Source of the DNA: Chloroflexi bacterium UBA4733
GTDB lineage: Bacteria > Chloroflexota > UBA4733
Assembly (NCBI GenBank): GCA_002404055.1
Contig: DHIZ01000057.1
Span: forward strand, 492-64,491
Length of the DNA: 64,000 bases
Direction of reading: 5' to 3'
Below, one piece after another: positions 34,411 through 43,468 of the stretch. The notes beneath the pieces were generated by a model. The model ran no database searches and was not told where the DNA came from. It saw only the letters and a program-made list of their open reading frames with translations. Each line of letters starts with the position of its first letter. The first letter of the stretch is position 1. A program made the translations under genes and the position numbers.

Positions 34411-35305
34411 GGACGAACTGGCCGAGCGGCTCAATAGGCAGTGGGATCAGGTCGTCCGGGGCATGCCCCTGGGAAATGCGGGGCTGGAGCCGGGTGTTGT
34501 CGCGACCCTGCGGCGGTTGGGGGCGCTGGATGCTGCGCCGGCGCCGACCGCCGCCTTCCTGGGCCAGTTGGAGCGCAACTTGCTGGAGGCCGCACCGCCA
34601 GCGCAAGCTCGACCGAGCCTGCTGGGGCGGCTGCAGGTCCCGCGCTGGCGTCGACCACCGCGCTGGCTCCTTGGTGCTGCTGCGGTCCTCCTGGCGCTGG
34701 TCGTCTCCGGCGGCGCTGCCCGGGCGCTGGTCGCGCCGACGATGCCGCTCCATGTCCAGGTCGTGCCGAAGGAGCGCATCATCTACGGGCCAGAGTCCGC
34801 GCATCCGACGCCTCTGCCCCCAGGAGTTGCGCCGCCGCTCCACGTGATAGTCGGCCCTGGCCCACGAGACCCGGGAACGCCGATGTCCCTGGACGACGCC
34901 CAGCGCGCTGCCGGCTTTCACCTGTTGCGCAGTGTGGGCGATCCGCAGGCACAACTGCAGAGCGTTACCTACTTCGCGCGGACCAGGGAGATCGACGGTC
35001 GCTCGGAGAGTAATCCCTCCGCGCAGGTGCAACTCATCTACCGCCTTGGTAAGGGCATGGCAGGCGTCTACCTGCTGCCCAACCCGGCTGCTGGGCAACC
35101 GCTTAAAATCTTCCAGTTGGGGGTGAATCCCCACGAGCGGGTCGAGCAGCACGATGGGTCGGAGTACCTCGTGACGCGTACGCCAGACGACCAGCGTGTA
35201 GAGGATGTCTGGTTCGCCACCGCGAGCACCGCAGCCGACGTACACTTCTCCCCGCCTTATGTGGGCTGGCCCACCGCGGCGGACTTCATTGCGCATCTTC
35301 AGTGA
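34397..35305 (+). CDS. Membrane anti-sigma-like protein
   Basis: The protein has 302 residues. The cytoplasmic N-terminus (about 1-88) is followed by one membrane helix (WLLGAAAVLLALVVSGGAARAL, about 90-112) and an outside domain that resembles DUF4367-type sensors (GTPMSLDDAQRAAGFHLLRS, SAQVQLIYRLGKGMAGVYLL, GSEYLVTRTPDDQRVEDVWF). Translational overlap with the ECF sigma gene supports a sigma/anti-sigma pair. It is shorter than the homolog at 28389 and has one outside unit. Confidence 0.75.
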   Translation: MARAEDELAERLNRQWDQVVRGMPLGNAGLEPGVVATLRRLGALDAAPAPTAAFLGQLERNLLEAAPPAQARPSLLGRLQVPRWRRPPRWLLGAAAVLLALVVSGGAARALVAPTMPLHVQVVPKERIIYGPESAHPTPLPPGVAPPLHVIVGPGPRDPGTPMSLDDAQRAAGFHLLRSVGDPQAQLQSVTYFARTREIDGRSESNPSAQVQLIYRLGKGMAGVYLLPNPAAGQPLKIFQLGVNPHERVEQHDGSEYLVTRTPDDQRVEDVWFATASTAADVHFSPPYVGWPTAADFIAHLQ

Positions 35306-35342
35306 GGGCGGACGCTTGCAGTCCACGTTGCCGACCTGACGC

Positions 35343-35463
35343 CTGGCGACTAAAGTCGCGGCGACCGTGAGCAAATGGTCAGCCTGCGGCTGCCGGCACC
35401 TTTGCGGGCTGATTAGTCCGCGTAGGCGGACTTTGCCAGGGTAGGCGCGACTTCAGTCGCCAG
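35343..35463. repeat. Inverted-repeat element, family B copy 2
   Basis: The ends CTGGCGACTAAAGTCGCG and CGCGACTTCAGTCGCCAG pair with one mismatch. The interior is nearly the same as in copy 1 (12626-12738), including a CCGGCACCTTTGCGG segment. It fills the gap between convergent genes and may also act as a transcript end. Confidence 0.8.
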
Positions 35464-35477
35464 CCCGCCGATCGCCC

Positions 35478-36614
35478 TTACGAACCAACACCAAGGTGGG
35501 CGAGTGTGCCCTGATCCAGGGTCACGCCGAGACCCGCACCTTCCGGCACACGCAGCATCCCATTCCCTGTCCACAGCGGCTCGGTGAGCAGTTCCTCCCG
35601 CAATGGATTAGGGTTGATATCGTACTCTACGAGCACGCGGTAGCGCGTCGGCAAGGCGGTGAACAGGTGGATCGTGGCGGCCAGGCCGACCGCGCTGCCG
35701 AAGAAGTGCGGCGCTAACTGGAGGCCGCGCTCGGCGGCAAGAGCGAGAATCTCGCGGCTTGCGCTGATACCGCCGCATTTACAGAGGTCCGGCTGTACCA
35801 CGTCCAGTAAGCCCTGATCGAACCAGCGCTCGAACTGGCGCCGGCCGTAGAGGTTTTCGCCGCCCGCTCGCGGCAGACCGAGGGATTCCTGGGCCGATTG
35901 CCAGGCCGGATCGTCGTCAGCCGGGAACGGCTCTTCGATCCAGGCAGCCCGTGCAGCCGCCAGCGCCGGGCGCATTGCCGCCGCCGTGTCCGGCGTCCAG
36001 CCCTGATTGGCGTCGGTGAAGAGCGTCGCCTCGGCGACGGCGGCGCGCACTGCCAACAGGTTGCGTTCATCCACCTCGCGGCCAAAGCCGACTTTCAGCT
36101 TCACGGCGCCGAACCCCGCTGCCATGGCATCTGCCGCCTGCTGCTCGACGTTCGCGGGACCAAGGCCGCTGGCGTAGGCCGGTACGCTCGCCTGCTGTGC
36201 CGCTCCCAACAGTTGCCAGACTGGGGCGCCGGCAATCTTGCCGGCTAGGTCCCAGAGCGCCAGGTCTGCTCCGCTGATCGCCTGGTAGATGGGACCGATC
36301 GCGCCCCACTGCAAGGCCAGATGGTGCAGGGCGCCGACGCATTTCCGCCAGAGGCGGACGGGGTCGTCGACCTCCTCACCGATCAACAGCGGGCGCAGGC
36401 CGTGGGTGATGGTCGCCAGGCGTTCGGCGGGTCCCCAGCTTGGGTAGTTGACCCAACTCTCGCCGATGCCCGTCAACCCGGCGTCGGTGTCGATCAGCAC
36501 CAGCACCGTCTGGCGCGCCTGCAACTGGCCGACGGCCATACGCACAGGCGTGGCGATAGGCGCGCGCAGTAGGAGGGGACGGACATCGGTGATGCGTGGT
36601 AAGCGCTTGGCCAT
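35478..36614 (-). CDS. Enolase-superfamily (mandelate racemase/muconate lactonizing type) enzyme
   Basis: The protein has 378 residues. ATG 36614 (MAKRLPRITDVRPLLLRAPI) lies 4 bases behind the upstream stop. The capping domain and barrel are complete: VKLKVGFGREVDE gives the Lys-x-Lys base, then FTDANQGW, WIEEPF and AGGENLYG carry the three metal ligands, and QLAPHFFGSAVG provides the His region. The enzyme should abstract a proton next to a carboxylate, typically dehydrating a sugar acid or racemising a hydroxy acid. It is co-transcribed with a Gfo/Idh/MocA oxidoreductase, which fits sugar-acid catabolism. Confidence 0.9.
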   Translation of the reverse strand: MAKRLPRITDVRPLLLRAPIATPVRMAVGQLQARQTVLVLIDTDAGLTGIGESWVNYPSWGPAERLATITHGLRPLLIGEEVDDPVRLWRKCVGALHHLALQWGAIGPIYQAISGADLALWDLAGKIAGAPVWQLLGAAQQASVPAYASGLGPANVEQQAADAMAAGFGAVKLKVGFGREVDERNLLAVRAAVAEATLFTDANQGWTPDTAAAMRPALAAARAAWIEEPFPADDDPAWQSAQESLGLPRAGGENLYGRRQFERWFDQGLLDVVQPDLCKCGGISASREILALAAERGLQLAPHFFGSAVGLAATIHLFTALPTRYRVLVEYDINPNPLREELLTEPLWTGNGMLRVPEGAGLGVTLDQGTLAHLGVGS

Positions 36615-36618
36615 GCGG

Positions 36619-37593
36619 TCAGCCGACCCTGCTGCCAAAAGCGGCGATAGCGTCCAGCACGATCTGCAGCGACTTGAAGTTGTCGAAACAGGTCGTCGCC
36701 GGTGGTTGCCCGGTGGTGATCGCCGCCACGAACTCGTGCAGCAGATACGGTTGGGCCGCGAGCGGCAGGGCGACGAGGGGCATTTCCTGCCGTTCTTGCG
36801 CCTGGCGGCGGGTCCAGACGTGGTCCTCTTCCAGGAGCACGACACCCTGCGAGCAATCGAAGCGCCAGTTGCCGTTCCAGGGGGTGTCGCCGCCCTGCCC
36901 GCACCAGGTGCCACTGTAGGTCGCTACGACCGGGTCGAAGTCGATGACCACCGTGGCCGACGCATCGCCTTTGAACCAGCTCCAGGACGGATTCCAACTG
37001 CGCCCGGAGATGCCCACTGGGTCCATGCCCAGCAGGAAGCGCAGCATGTCGAAGTGGTGGATCGACATGTCCATGATCAGCGGATAGGGCATCACCTCGC
37101 GGAAGCCGCCGAAGTGCGGACCACGATAGAACCGGACATTGACCGCCCCGATCGTGCCGAACTCACCGGACTCCAGGACCTGCTTCAGCGTCTGGACTGG
37201 CCGGCTGTAGCGGTAGTTCTGGGCGACCATATGCAAGACGCCGGTCTCACGGGAGACGCGCACAATCTCCTCCGCCGCTTCGCGCGTGTCAGCGAGCGGT
37301 TTTTCGGAGAGGACCGGCATACCGGCGCGCATGGCGGCTACGGAGATGGCGCGGTGCGTCTGCGGCGGCGTAACGACGATCACGCCGTCGGCCCGCACGG
37401 CAGCGAGCGCCTCCTCCAGCGAGCCGAAGATGAGCCGGCGGTCAAGGCCGTGCTTCGCTGCCTGCGCCTCCGCAGTGGCCGGGTTGATCTCCACCAGGGC
37501 TGCATACTCCACCTCGTCCGACGCCGCGCAGGCGTTCAGCCAGGTATTGCCCATGCCTCCGATGCCGACCTGAATCAGCTTGAAGTGCGCCAC
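36619..37593 (-). CDS. Gfo/Idh/MocA-family oxidoreductase
   Basis: The protein has 324 residues from GTG 37593. The Rossmann fold starts at once (FKLIQVGIGGMGNTW), and EKPLADTREAAEEIVR is the family signature with the catalytic Lys. The C-terminal domain has NVRFYRGPHFGGF, MDMSIHHFDMLRFLLG and GTWCGQGGDTPWNG. These enzymes oxidise sugars or inositols with NAD(P)+. The frame is open up to 37719, but the added 42 residues have no family similarity, and the putative start lies inside a 28-bp repeat (37591-37618), so the original 5' region may have been replaced. Confidence 0.87.
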   Translation of the reverse strand: MAHFKLIQVGIGGMGNTWLNACAASDEVEYAALVEINPATAEAQAAKHGLDRRLIFGSLEEALAAVRADGVIVVTPPQTHRAISVAAMRAGMPVLSEKPLADTREAAEEIVRVSRETGVLHMVAQNYRYSRPVQTLKQVLESGEFGTIGAVNVRFYRGPHFGGFREVMPYPLIMDMSIHHFDMLRFLLGMDPVGISGRSWNPSWSWFKGDASATVVIDFDPVVATYSGTWCGQGGDTPWNGNWRFDCSQGVVLLEEDHVWTRRQAQERQEMPLVALPLAAQPYLLHEFVAAITTGQPPATTCFDNFKSLQIVLDAIAAFGSRVG

Positions 37594-37618
37594 AGAGTTT
37601 CGCAGTGCCTGCTTGCCT
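37591..37618. repeat. 28-bp direct repeat, left copy
   Basis: This sequence, containing GTTTCGCAGTG and CTGCTTG, matches 43253-43280 at 25 of 28 positions in the same orientation. The two copies bracket the helicase-nuclease gene. They could be attachment-site remnants of an inserted module. Confidence 0.55.
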
Positions 37619-37791
37619 CCCTCAGGGGGATCGGCCGCATGCACTGTATCGCCGTGAATCGCTCCACTGGGCAGCAACCGACCGGCGCGAAAACTTGTGG
37701 CGCACTTTCGCTTGACCATACGATGTAGGCTCCTTCATTGTCTACTATATTGGGAGGTTATAGCACGCGGGAAGGAGGAGGGGTGTGATGC

Positions 37792-40700
37792 TCAACCGCT
37801 AAACACGTCGTCGTGCGCGGCGGTGCTCGTGTCAAAGGGCTTATCGACGGGAACAACAACGACGCGATACCCCAGGTCGGCCAGCGCTTCGCGCTTGAGC
37901 AGGTCGGTCTGGCGTTGCGACTCAGCCTGATGGGCTGGGCCGTCAATGAAGACGCAGACGCCGCGCCGGCCGTCGCGCTTATAATAGAAGTCCGGTTGAA
38001 CTGCAACTTCTTCGGCTGGCTGGTGCTGGGCTAGGTCGGGGAGGCGCAGCTTGCGCTCGTGGAGGTGGCGCAGGAAGTCGCGCTCCAGGTTGGAGGCGGG
38101 GTCGGTTCGCTCCAGCAACCAGTGGTAGTGCGCGTCGTAGTCGCGCGTTTCGGTTCGTGCCAGCAATTCAGCACGGCTCAGTTGCAGCAGGTAGTCGCGC
38201 ACGAGATGCCGATCCAGGTGGCGATGGACCGTCTGATGGCGATAGCTGAGCAGACAGTCGTAACAGGCGGCGGCGCAGCGACGGTTCCATCCCGCAAGCT
38301 CTGCGCCCGTTGCTGGATCGATGTGGCAGATGCGCAGGGCTTCGCGGGCGATGGCGGCGATGGAATGGGTATCGCTGCGGATGCGCTCCCAGATACCGGT
38401 GCCGCCTTCGGCCTCTTCCCAGAGGAGCAGACGGCGCTGCGGACCCTCGCCGATCAGGTCGACGGCGACCTCATTCTCCATCACCTGGTAGACGGCCTGG
38501 ATGCCGCGCTGGAGGGCGTAGGCCAGCGTCTGGAGAAAAGGAGTTTCGTCGCCGGGGAGCTGGCTGGGCCGCAGCAGGAGCACGTTGCGATGGTCGGTCA
38601 CATAGGGGCGGATGCCGGACATTCTGGTTCGGGCAGCGACTACGGCGTCTGAGACATCATCGTCGGCGGGGGCGTCTTCGTTGCCGCCCCAGGCGCCGCT
38701 CTCGGCATCGATGGTGAAACCGCGCGGCGGGTTGGACCGTCGCCAGCCGTTGTTGATGCGCCAGAGCTCCGTCTGCGCGGCGACTGTCACTTCCAGCAGC
38801 GTCTGACCGGCCAGGCGCGCTTCAGCCCGTTGCATGGTCTCCTCGCCGGGCAGGCGCAGCGCAAGCTCGATAGCGAAGCCCTCGCGCTGCCGTTCTTCCT
38901 CATCCGAGGAGATACGGGTCCACTGACTCGCTCGCGTCACCGGCTGATCGAACAGCCGCTGCGGGAATGAGGCAGCGGGTCCTTCCAGCAGCGCGCCGCA
39001 GTGTGTACAGCGGTCCAGTTGGGCGGCTTCGCCGGGATAAATTGCGCCACAGGTATGGCAGATCTTGGCCTGCGTGAGTCGCTCTTCCACGCCGCCCACC
39101 GGCAGGATACAGCTCGTGACGCGGTGCTTGCGGCCCTCGTGGTAGACGACGTTGAGCGGGCCGAACTCGGAAAGGCCGAGGAAGCGCGGCCGGTCGATAG
39201 CCTGCACGCTGCCGTGCGATGAGACCAGCACGCGCAGCGGCAGGCGGGGGAAGTTGTATCCGGGTAAAAAGCCTTCGTTGGCGAGGTGGCGATAGGGGTA
39301 GAAGTCCGACTCGGTGATATCGCCCTGGTTGACCAACAGGGCAATCTCCCGTTTCGCTTCTTGCTCCTGCTGCTCCGCCGCCTCTCGTTCCTGCCGTTGC
39401 AATCTCGGCAGGTTGCCTTTGCGGTAGGCTTCGTCGCGCCGGCGCACAGCCGCCTGGTACAACTCCCGCCAGCGATCCAGTGAATGGTCAAATGCTTCCG
39501 GCGCTTCACGGACGGTGCGGAGCAGCCAGTCCTCGTTGAACCAGCCGGCCGCCGCGATGGCCGCCGAGTCGACAACTTCGTTGAAGGCGCGGGCCACCTC
39601 CCGCAGCCGTGTCTCGGACAGCTTGAGTTGCGCCGCCACGTCGGGCAGCAGGGGACAGCTCGGGTCAGCCAGATCGAGCACCTCGGCCAGCGACGAAGCC
39701 AGCGCCAGGCCGACCGTCGCCAGCCAGACGGAGCGCAGGTGCGCCTCGACCAGTTCGCGGTTGGTCAGGTCGAGACGCGGCGGCGCGACGGCACCGGCGA
39801 CCATGTCGACGCGCCGGCGGAAGAAGTACTCATCGTGGGCGTTGCCCTGGCTACAGAAGGCCAGCACCAGGGCGGGCCGGCCGTTGCGGCCCGCCCGCCC
39901 GCTGCGCTGGGCATAGTTGGCCGGTGTCGGCGGCACGTTGCGCAGATGGACGACGGCAAGGTCGGCGATATCCACGCCGAGCTCCATGGTCGGCGAGCAA
40001 AAGAGGGCCTTGAGCTTGCCGGAGCGGAAGTCGCGCTCGCGCTCAATGCGCTCCAGCATGCCGACCTGGCCGGTGTGCTCGCGCCCGACGACGCGCCGAA
40101 AGTGACCGGCGCCTTCGGTGTAGAGCCGGCTGAAGTAGTGGTTGGGCTGCTGGCTCCGTCCCTCTGGTCGGCGCAACTGCAAGGCCCGGCTGCGCACCGG
40201 GTCCGGACCCGGCACGCTGCCGTCACCCTGCTCCCAGCGCAGCGCGCCGGGCTTGATCTGCACGCCGTAGGGTTCATCCAGGTGGCTATGGACCGTCAGG
40301 ATGTGGCCGCGCAGGGCGGCTACGATGGCCCGCACCAGCGCGTCGGCTTCGTCAGTGCTCAGCCGCTCCGGTACGTCCCAGGTTTCCGCTGCTCGCAAGT
40401 AGCGGCCGACCGTAGAGCGCCAGCCCAGGCCGAAGGTGGCGACGCGGCTGTTGCGTGGTAGTTCGGACTCGGGGAGCAGGGCGATAGTGCTCCAGCGCAA
40501 TCGCTCCTGCCCGTCGATGGCCCAGGGTGGCCGCAGCCATTCCCCGGCCTGGCGCTTCAGGCGTTCCGTCTTCTCCGGTTGCAGGCAGGCCGCGCCGATG
40601 GCGAGTTGCCCGCGCAGATGATCGAGCACCGCCTGCAAGACGGCCTCACGTCGCTCCGGCGAGGCCGCCGCCATTTTCGGGACGCTCGCCCAGGGCGTGT

Positions 40701-42954
40701 CCTCGGCGGCGATCTCGGCCAGACCGCTGTAGCCGATACGCAGCAGACCACACTGCTCCAGGTTCGGTTGGGCCACGCGCCAGGCGCGACGCAGGTCGGC
40801 AAAGGCCCGGTACTCCAGGACGGCCTGCATCGCGCTGACGGAGGCTTGATAGCCGGCGCCGGACTCCACAGGTTCCAGCATGTAGTCGGCGGGCGCCGGC
40901 GCCATGGCGTCGAAGATGGCCTGCCCCAGACGCTCGAAGCTGAGCCCGGACCCCGTCGAGACCGCCCGGGTCAGCGCGCCGCGCAGGAGTGTCACCTGGG
41001 TAAAGTCGTTCAAGTGGCCGGCTTGCAGGGAAGCGTCCTGGCGATTATCGGTGAAGCTGAGCACCTTCTGCGCGCTGTCGTCCAGTTCGCTCTGCTGTAG
41101 ACCGAGCAGGGTGCTGCCGACCGTGATAGTCGTCGCGGTAGACCGCCCGATCTGACTGAGTGTCGCCAGTTTGCCGAAGTCGCTCTTCTCGCGCAGATCG
41201 TAGGCGGTTCGACAGCGCAGGCAGAGCATGAGCGGACGCAACTGGAACCAGCCCGCAAGGGCGCTCGCCGCCGGCTCCTCGCTGCACTGGCCGTCCGGCT
41301 GCACCCAGAGTCGCCGGGGACGGTGGGGAGCGTAGCCGGCCTTGAGGCGTGTTTCCTTCCGGCGCTGCTCCAGCCAGTAGTCGGGCAGCGGCTCCTCGTC
41401 GGACCAGAGGTCATCGTGGTCGAGACTGAAGAAGCCCAGCTCGCCGGCATCGTCGTCACCGCTGGGGTTGAGCAAGGGGGAGCGGGGAAGCAGGCGCTGG
41501 CTGAGCCGGTTGTCCAGCGCTTCTCCGCTCTCGTCAAGCTGATCATCGTCCTGGCGGACGAAGGAGACGAGGTAATACTCTTGGCCGCACTCCCGGCAGA
41601 AGGCCAGGGGATAGAGCAGGCGGCGCTGTCCCGAGCCGTCGTCCGCTGCGACGTACTGTCCTTCAGTTGTCCGCTCGCGGACATCGGGCGCCTGTACTGT
41701 GGCGTAGACACTACTGCCGGAGCCGAGGAACTGGTGCAGCCGGAAGGCGAACACCGGCTCACCGGAAGGCAGGATCGCCCCGGCGCCGGCATCCAGCACG
41801 GCCTGGAGGCGCTGCCGGCACAGCGCTTCGTCCAGGCCGGTCTGCTGGACGAGGGTACGCAGCCCTTCCTGGAAGGTGATCGGCCGCCGCCGCACCAGGC
41901 GGCCGTCATCCACATCCAGGCCGAAGGTCTGCTCGACCCAGGCTGCTAAAGGATGCTCCGTCACCGCGGTTACCGCCGCCGGCCCACCCGCTGTGGTGTC
42001 CGGCGGGCTGACGGATACCGCCGCACGCAACGCTGCCGGCGTTGGCGGTGGCGGCGCTGAACAGACGCGGCGCAGCGTCTCGTCGACAACCGCATCGGCC
42101 GCTACCTCGACGCCGAACAGGGTAGTGGCGGCCTCGGCGATGCGTTCCCGGCGTTGCCGGCGGTCGCCTTCCGAGGCCAGCGTCGCCGAGGTCCCGACAA
42201 AGCGCAGGTCGGGGTTCTCGGCGCGCTGGCGGACGCGGCGCAACAGCATCGCCACGTCGGCGCCCTGGCGTCCCCGGTAGACGTGTAGTTCGTCCAGCAC
42301 CAGGAACTGCAGGTCGCGTGTCGCCTGCTGGACCAGCGTGCGCTCGTGGGGACGGATCAGCATGTATTCCAGCATCACGTAGTTGGTGAGCAGGATGTGC
42401 GGCGGGTCTTCCAGAATCTGCGCGCGGTCCTGGCGGTCCTGGCCGGTGTAGCGGTCGAAGCGAATGGGGCAGTCCGACCAGTTGGCCTCACGGAAGCGCT
42501 GTAGCGCCTCCAACTGGCTCTTGACCAGCGCGTTCATGGGATAGACGATGATGGCGCGCACGCTGTGGCGTTCCGGCTGCCGCCGGAAGACGGCGTCGAC
42601 GATGGGGATCAAGTAAGTGAGGCTCTTGCCGGAACCGGTGCCGGTGCTGACGACGTACGGCTGGCCACGCTGGGCGATGCGGATCGCTTCTTCCTGGTGA
42701 ATATGCAGCCGCAGCTTTTCGCCGAAGAATCGCGCCGTCGCCGACGTGATGACGCCCGCGCGGGCCAGTTCCGCCAGCGTGGCGCCGTGCTGGTAGGCCG
42801 GGTTGAGCTGGAGCACGGCATCGGGCCACCACTCCGCCCGCTCCAGGCACTGCTGCACGAACTGCCGCAGGCGCTCATCCCGCACGTTGAGGAAGCTGGC
42901 AAAGTAGTCGCGGTACTCCGCCACGACCTGGTCACGAAGGGCAAAGACGTCCAT
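37792..42954 (-). CDS. Giant DEAD/DEAH helicase with DUF1998 and C-terminal nuclease-like domain
   Basis: The protein has 1720 residues. The superfamily 2 helicase core has Walker A STGTGSGKSLTY near residue 105, VLDELHVYRGRQGAD near 220, GTSATLAS near 257 and YAQRSGRAGRNGRP near 1010. Zinc-binding pairs occur at CRECGQEY, CLRCRTAY and CHTCGAIYPG ... CTHCG. The DUF1998/MZB end reads CAAACYDCLLSY. The last 90 residues (QPDFYYKRDGRRGVCVFIDG, then KREALADLGYRVVVVP) look like a Vsr/PD-(D/E)XK nuclease. It is related to DISARM DrmA/DrmB and MrfA-type helicases, but here core, DUF1998 and nuclease are fused. No DISARM methylase or phospholipase D gene is present. A role in phage or plasmid defence is inferred. 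Confidence 0.85.
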   Translation of the reverse strand: MDVFALRDQVVAEYRDYFASFLNVRDERLRQFVQQCLERAEWWPDAVLQLNPAYQHGATLAELARAGVITSATARFFGEKLRLHIHQEEAIRIAQRGQPYVVSTGTGSGKSLTYLIPIVDAVFRRQPERHSVRAIIVYPMNALVKSQLEALQRFREANWSDCPIRFDRYTGQDRQDRAQILEDPPHILLTNYVMLEYMLIRPHERTLVQQATRDLQFLVLDELHVYRGRQGADVAMLLRRVRQRAENPDLRFVGTSATLASEGDRRQRRERIAEAATTLFGVEVAADAVVDETLRRVCSAPPPPTPAALRAAVSVSPPDTTAGGPAAVTAVTEHPLAAWVEQTFGLDVDDGRLVRRRPITFQEGLRTLVQQTGLDEALCRQRLQAVLDAGAGAILPSGEPVFAFRLHQFLGSGSSVYATVQAPDVRERTTEGQYVAADDGSGQRRLLYPLAFCRECGQEYYLVSFVRQDDDQLDESGEALDNRLSQRLLPRSPLLNPSGDDDAGELGFFSLDHDDLWSDEEPLPDYWLEQRRKETRLKAGYAPHRPRRLWVQPDGQCSEEPAASALAGWFQLRPLMLCLRCRTAYDLREKSDFGKLATLSQIGRSTATTITVGSTLLGLQQSELDDSAQKVLSFTDNRQDASLQAGHLNDFTQVTLLRGALTRAVSTGSGLSFERLGQAIFDAMAPAPADYMLEPVESGAGYQASVSAMQAVLEYRAFADLRRAWRVAQPNLEQCGLLRIGYSGLAEIAAEDTPWASVPKMAAASPERREAVLQAVLDHLRGQLAIGAACLQPEKTERLKRQAGEWLRPPWAIDGQERLRWSTIALLPESELPRNSRVATFGLGWRSTVGRYLRAAETWDVPERLSTDEADALVRAIVAALRGHILTVHSHLDEPYGVQIKPGALRWEQGDGSVPGPDPVRSRALQLRRPEGRSQQPNHYFSRLYTEGAGHFRRVVGREHTGQVGMLERIERERDFRSGKLKALFCSPTMELGVDIADLAVVHLRNVPPTPANYAQRSGRAGRNGRPALVLAFCSQGNAHDEYFFRRRVDMVAGAVAPPRLDLTNRELVEAHLRSVWLATVGLALASSLAEVLDLADPSCPLLPDVAAQLKLSETRLREVARAFNEVVDSAAIAAAGWFNEDWLLRTVREAPEAFDHSLDRWRELYQAAVRRRDEAYRKGNLPRLQRQEREAAEQQEQEAKREIALLVNQGDITESDFYPYRHLANEGFLPGYNFPRLPLRVLVSSHGSVQAIDRPRFLGLSEFGPLNVVYHEGRKHRVTSCILPVGGVEERLTQAKICHTCGAIYPGEAAQLDRCTHCGALLEGPAASFPQRLFDQPVTRASQWTRISSDEEERQREGFAIELALRLPGEETMQRAEARLAGQTLLEVTVAAQTELWRINNGWRRSNPPRGFTIDAESGAWGGNEDAPADDDVSDAVVAARTRMSGIRPYVTDHRNVLLLRPSQLPGDETPFLQTLAYALQRGIQAVYQVMENEVAVDLIGEGPQRRLLLWEEAEGGTGIWERIRSDTHSIAAIAREALRICHIDPATGAELAGWNRRCAAACYDCLLSYRHQTVHRHLDRHLVRDYLLQLSRAELLARTETRDYDAHYHWLLERTDPASNLERDFLRHLHERKLRLPDLAQHQPAEEVAVQPDFYYKRDGRRGVCVFIDGPAHQAESQRQTDLLKREALADLGYRVVVVPVDKPFDTSTAAHDDVFSG

Positions 42955-43468
42955 CAAGACCCCGGCGACCGACGAAATGCAGGTGTGTGATTCGGCTGGA
43001 TCTCAACCCGGTGGGCTCCCAACAGCGCCAGGGCATCATCGCGTCGCACTGCCTGGCCTCCTCGTCGCCACCTTGCAGACCACAAGTGTATGTTGCCGCG
43101 CTGTCGAGTGCCAGAGCGAGCAGAAGCTGCTGGACCTGCGTACCTTCGTGAACACCTACCCGAACACCTCTGGCAATCGCTAGTTGGGACGTTTTGCGTC
43201 TGGGTCAATGCCCAGACGGCATAGTGCCGAGACACATCGTATTCAGGTGTGACACAAAGTTTCGCAGTGTCTGCTTGTCTTCAGGGAATCTTCACAGGCG
43301 TATGCTAGCATGCGCTGATGGCGACAGCGAGTCGTTGCGGTTCGGTTCTGCAGACAAAGGGAGAGTCCGATGCCATCGTCCCAACCGTTGTGATCGATAC
43401 AGTGGGGGGTGTGCTATCGTGATGGGTAGTGCCATTTGAATGGACAAAAAAGGGGGGGCGGGATCCCG
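42955..43468. other. 514-bp divergent gap
   Basis: The gap lies between the helicase gene and the unknown operon starting at 43469. It holds the right copy of the 28-bp direct repeat (43253-43280) and presumably the divergent promoters. No gene is recognised. Confidence 0.5.
43253..43280. repeat. 28-bp direct repeat, right copy
   Basis: This copy matches 37591-37618 in the same orientation, with three transitions. The distance between copies is about 5.66 kb and includes only the helicase-nuclease gene. Confidence 0.55.

Noticed and set aside
34010..35374. 454-residue minus-strand frame opposite the second sigma/anti-sigma pair
   Set aside because: Shadow of two well supported plus-strand genes; low-complexity composition.
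36448..37728. 426-residue plus-strand frame opposite the oxidoreductase operon
   Set aside because: Shadow; the minus-strand Gfo/Idh/MocA and enolase-superfamily proteins are certain.
42977..43439. Small frames in the divergent gap right of the helicase gene
   Set aside because: No ribosome-binding sites and no family similarity; one runs through the direct repeat.
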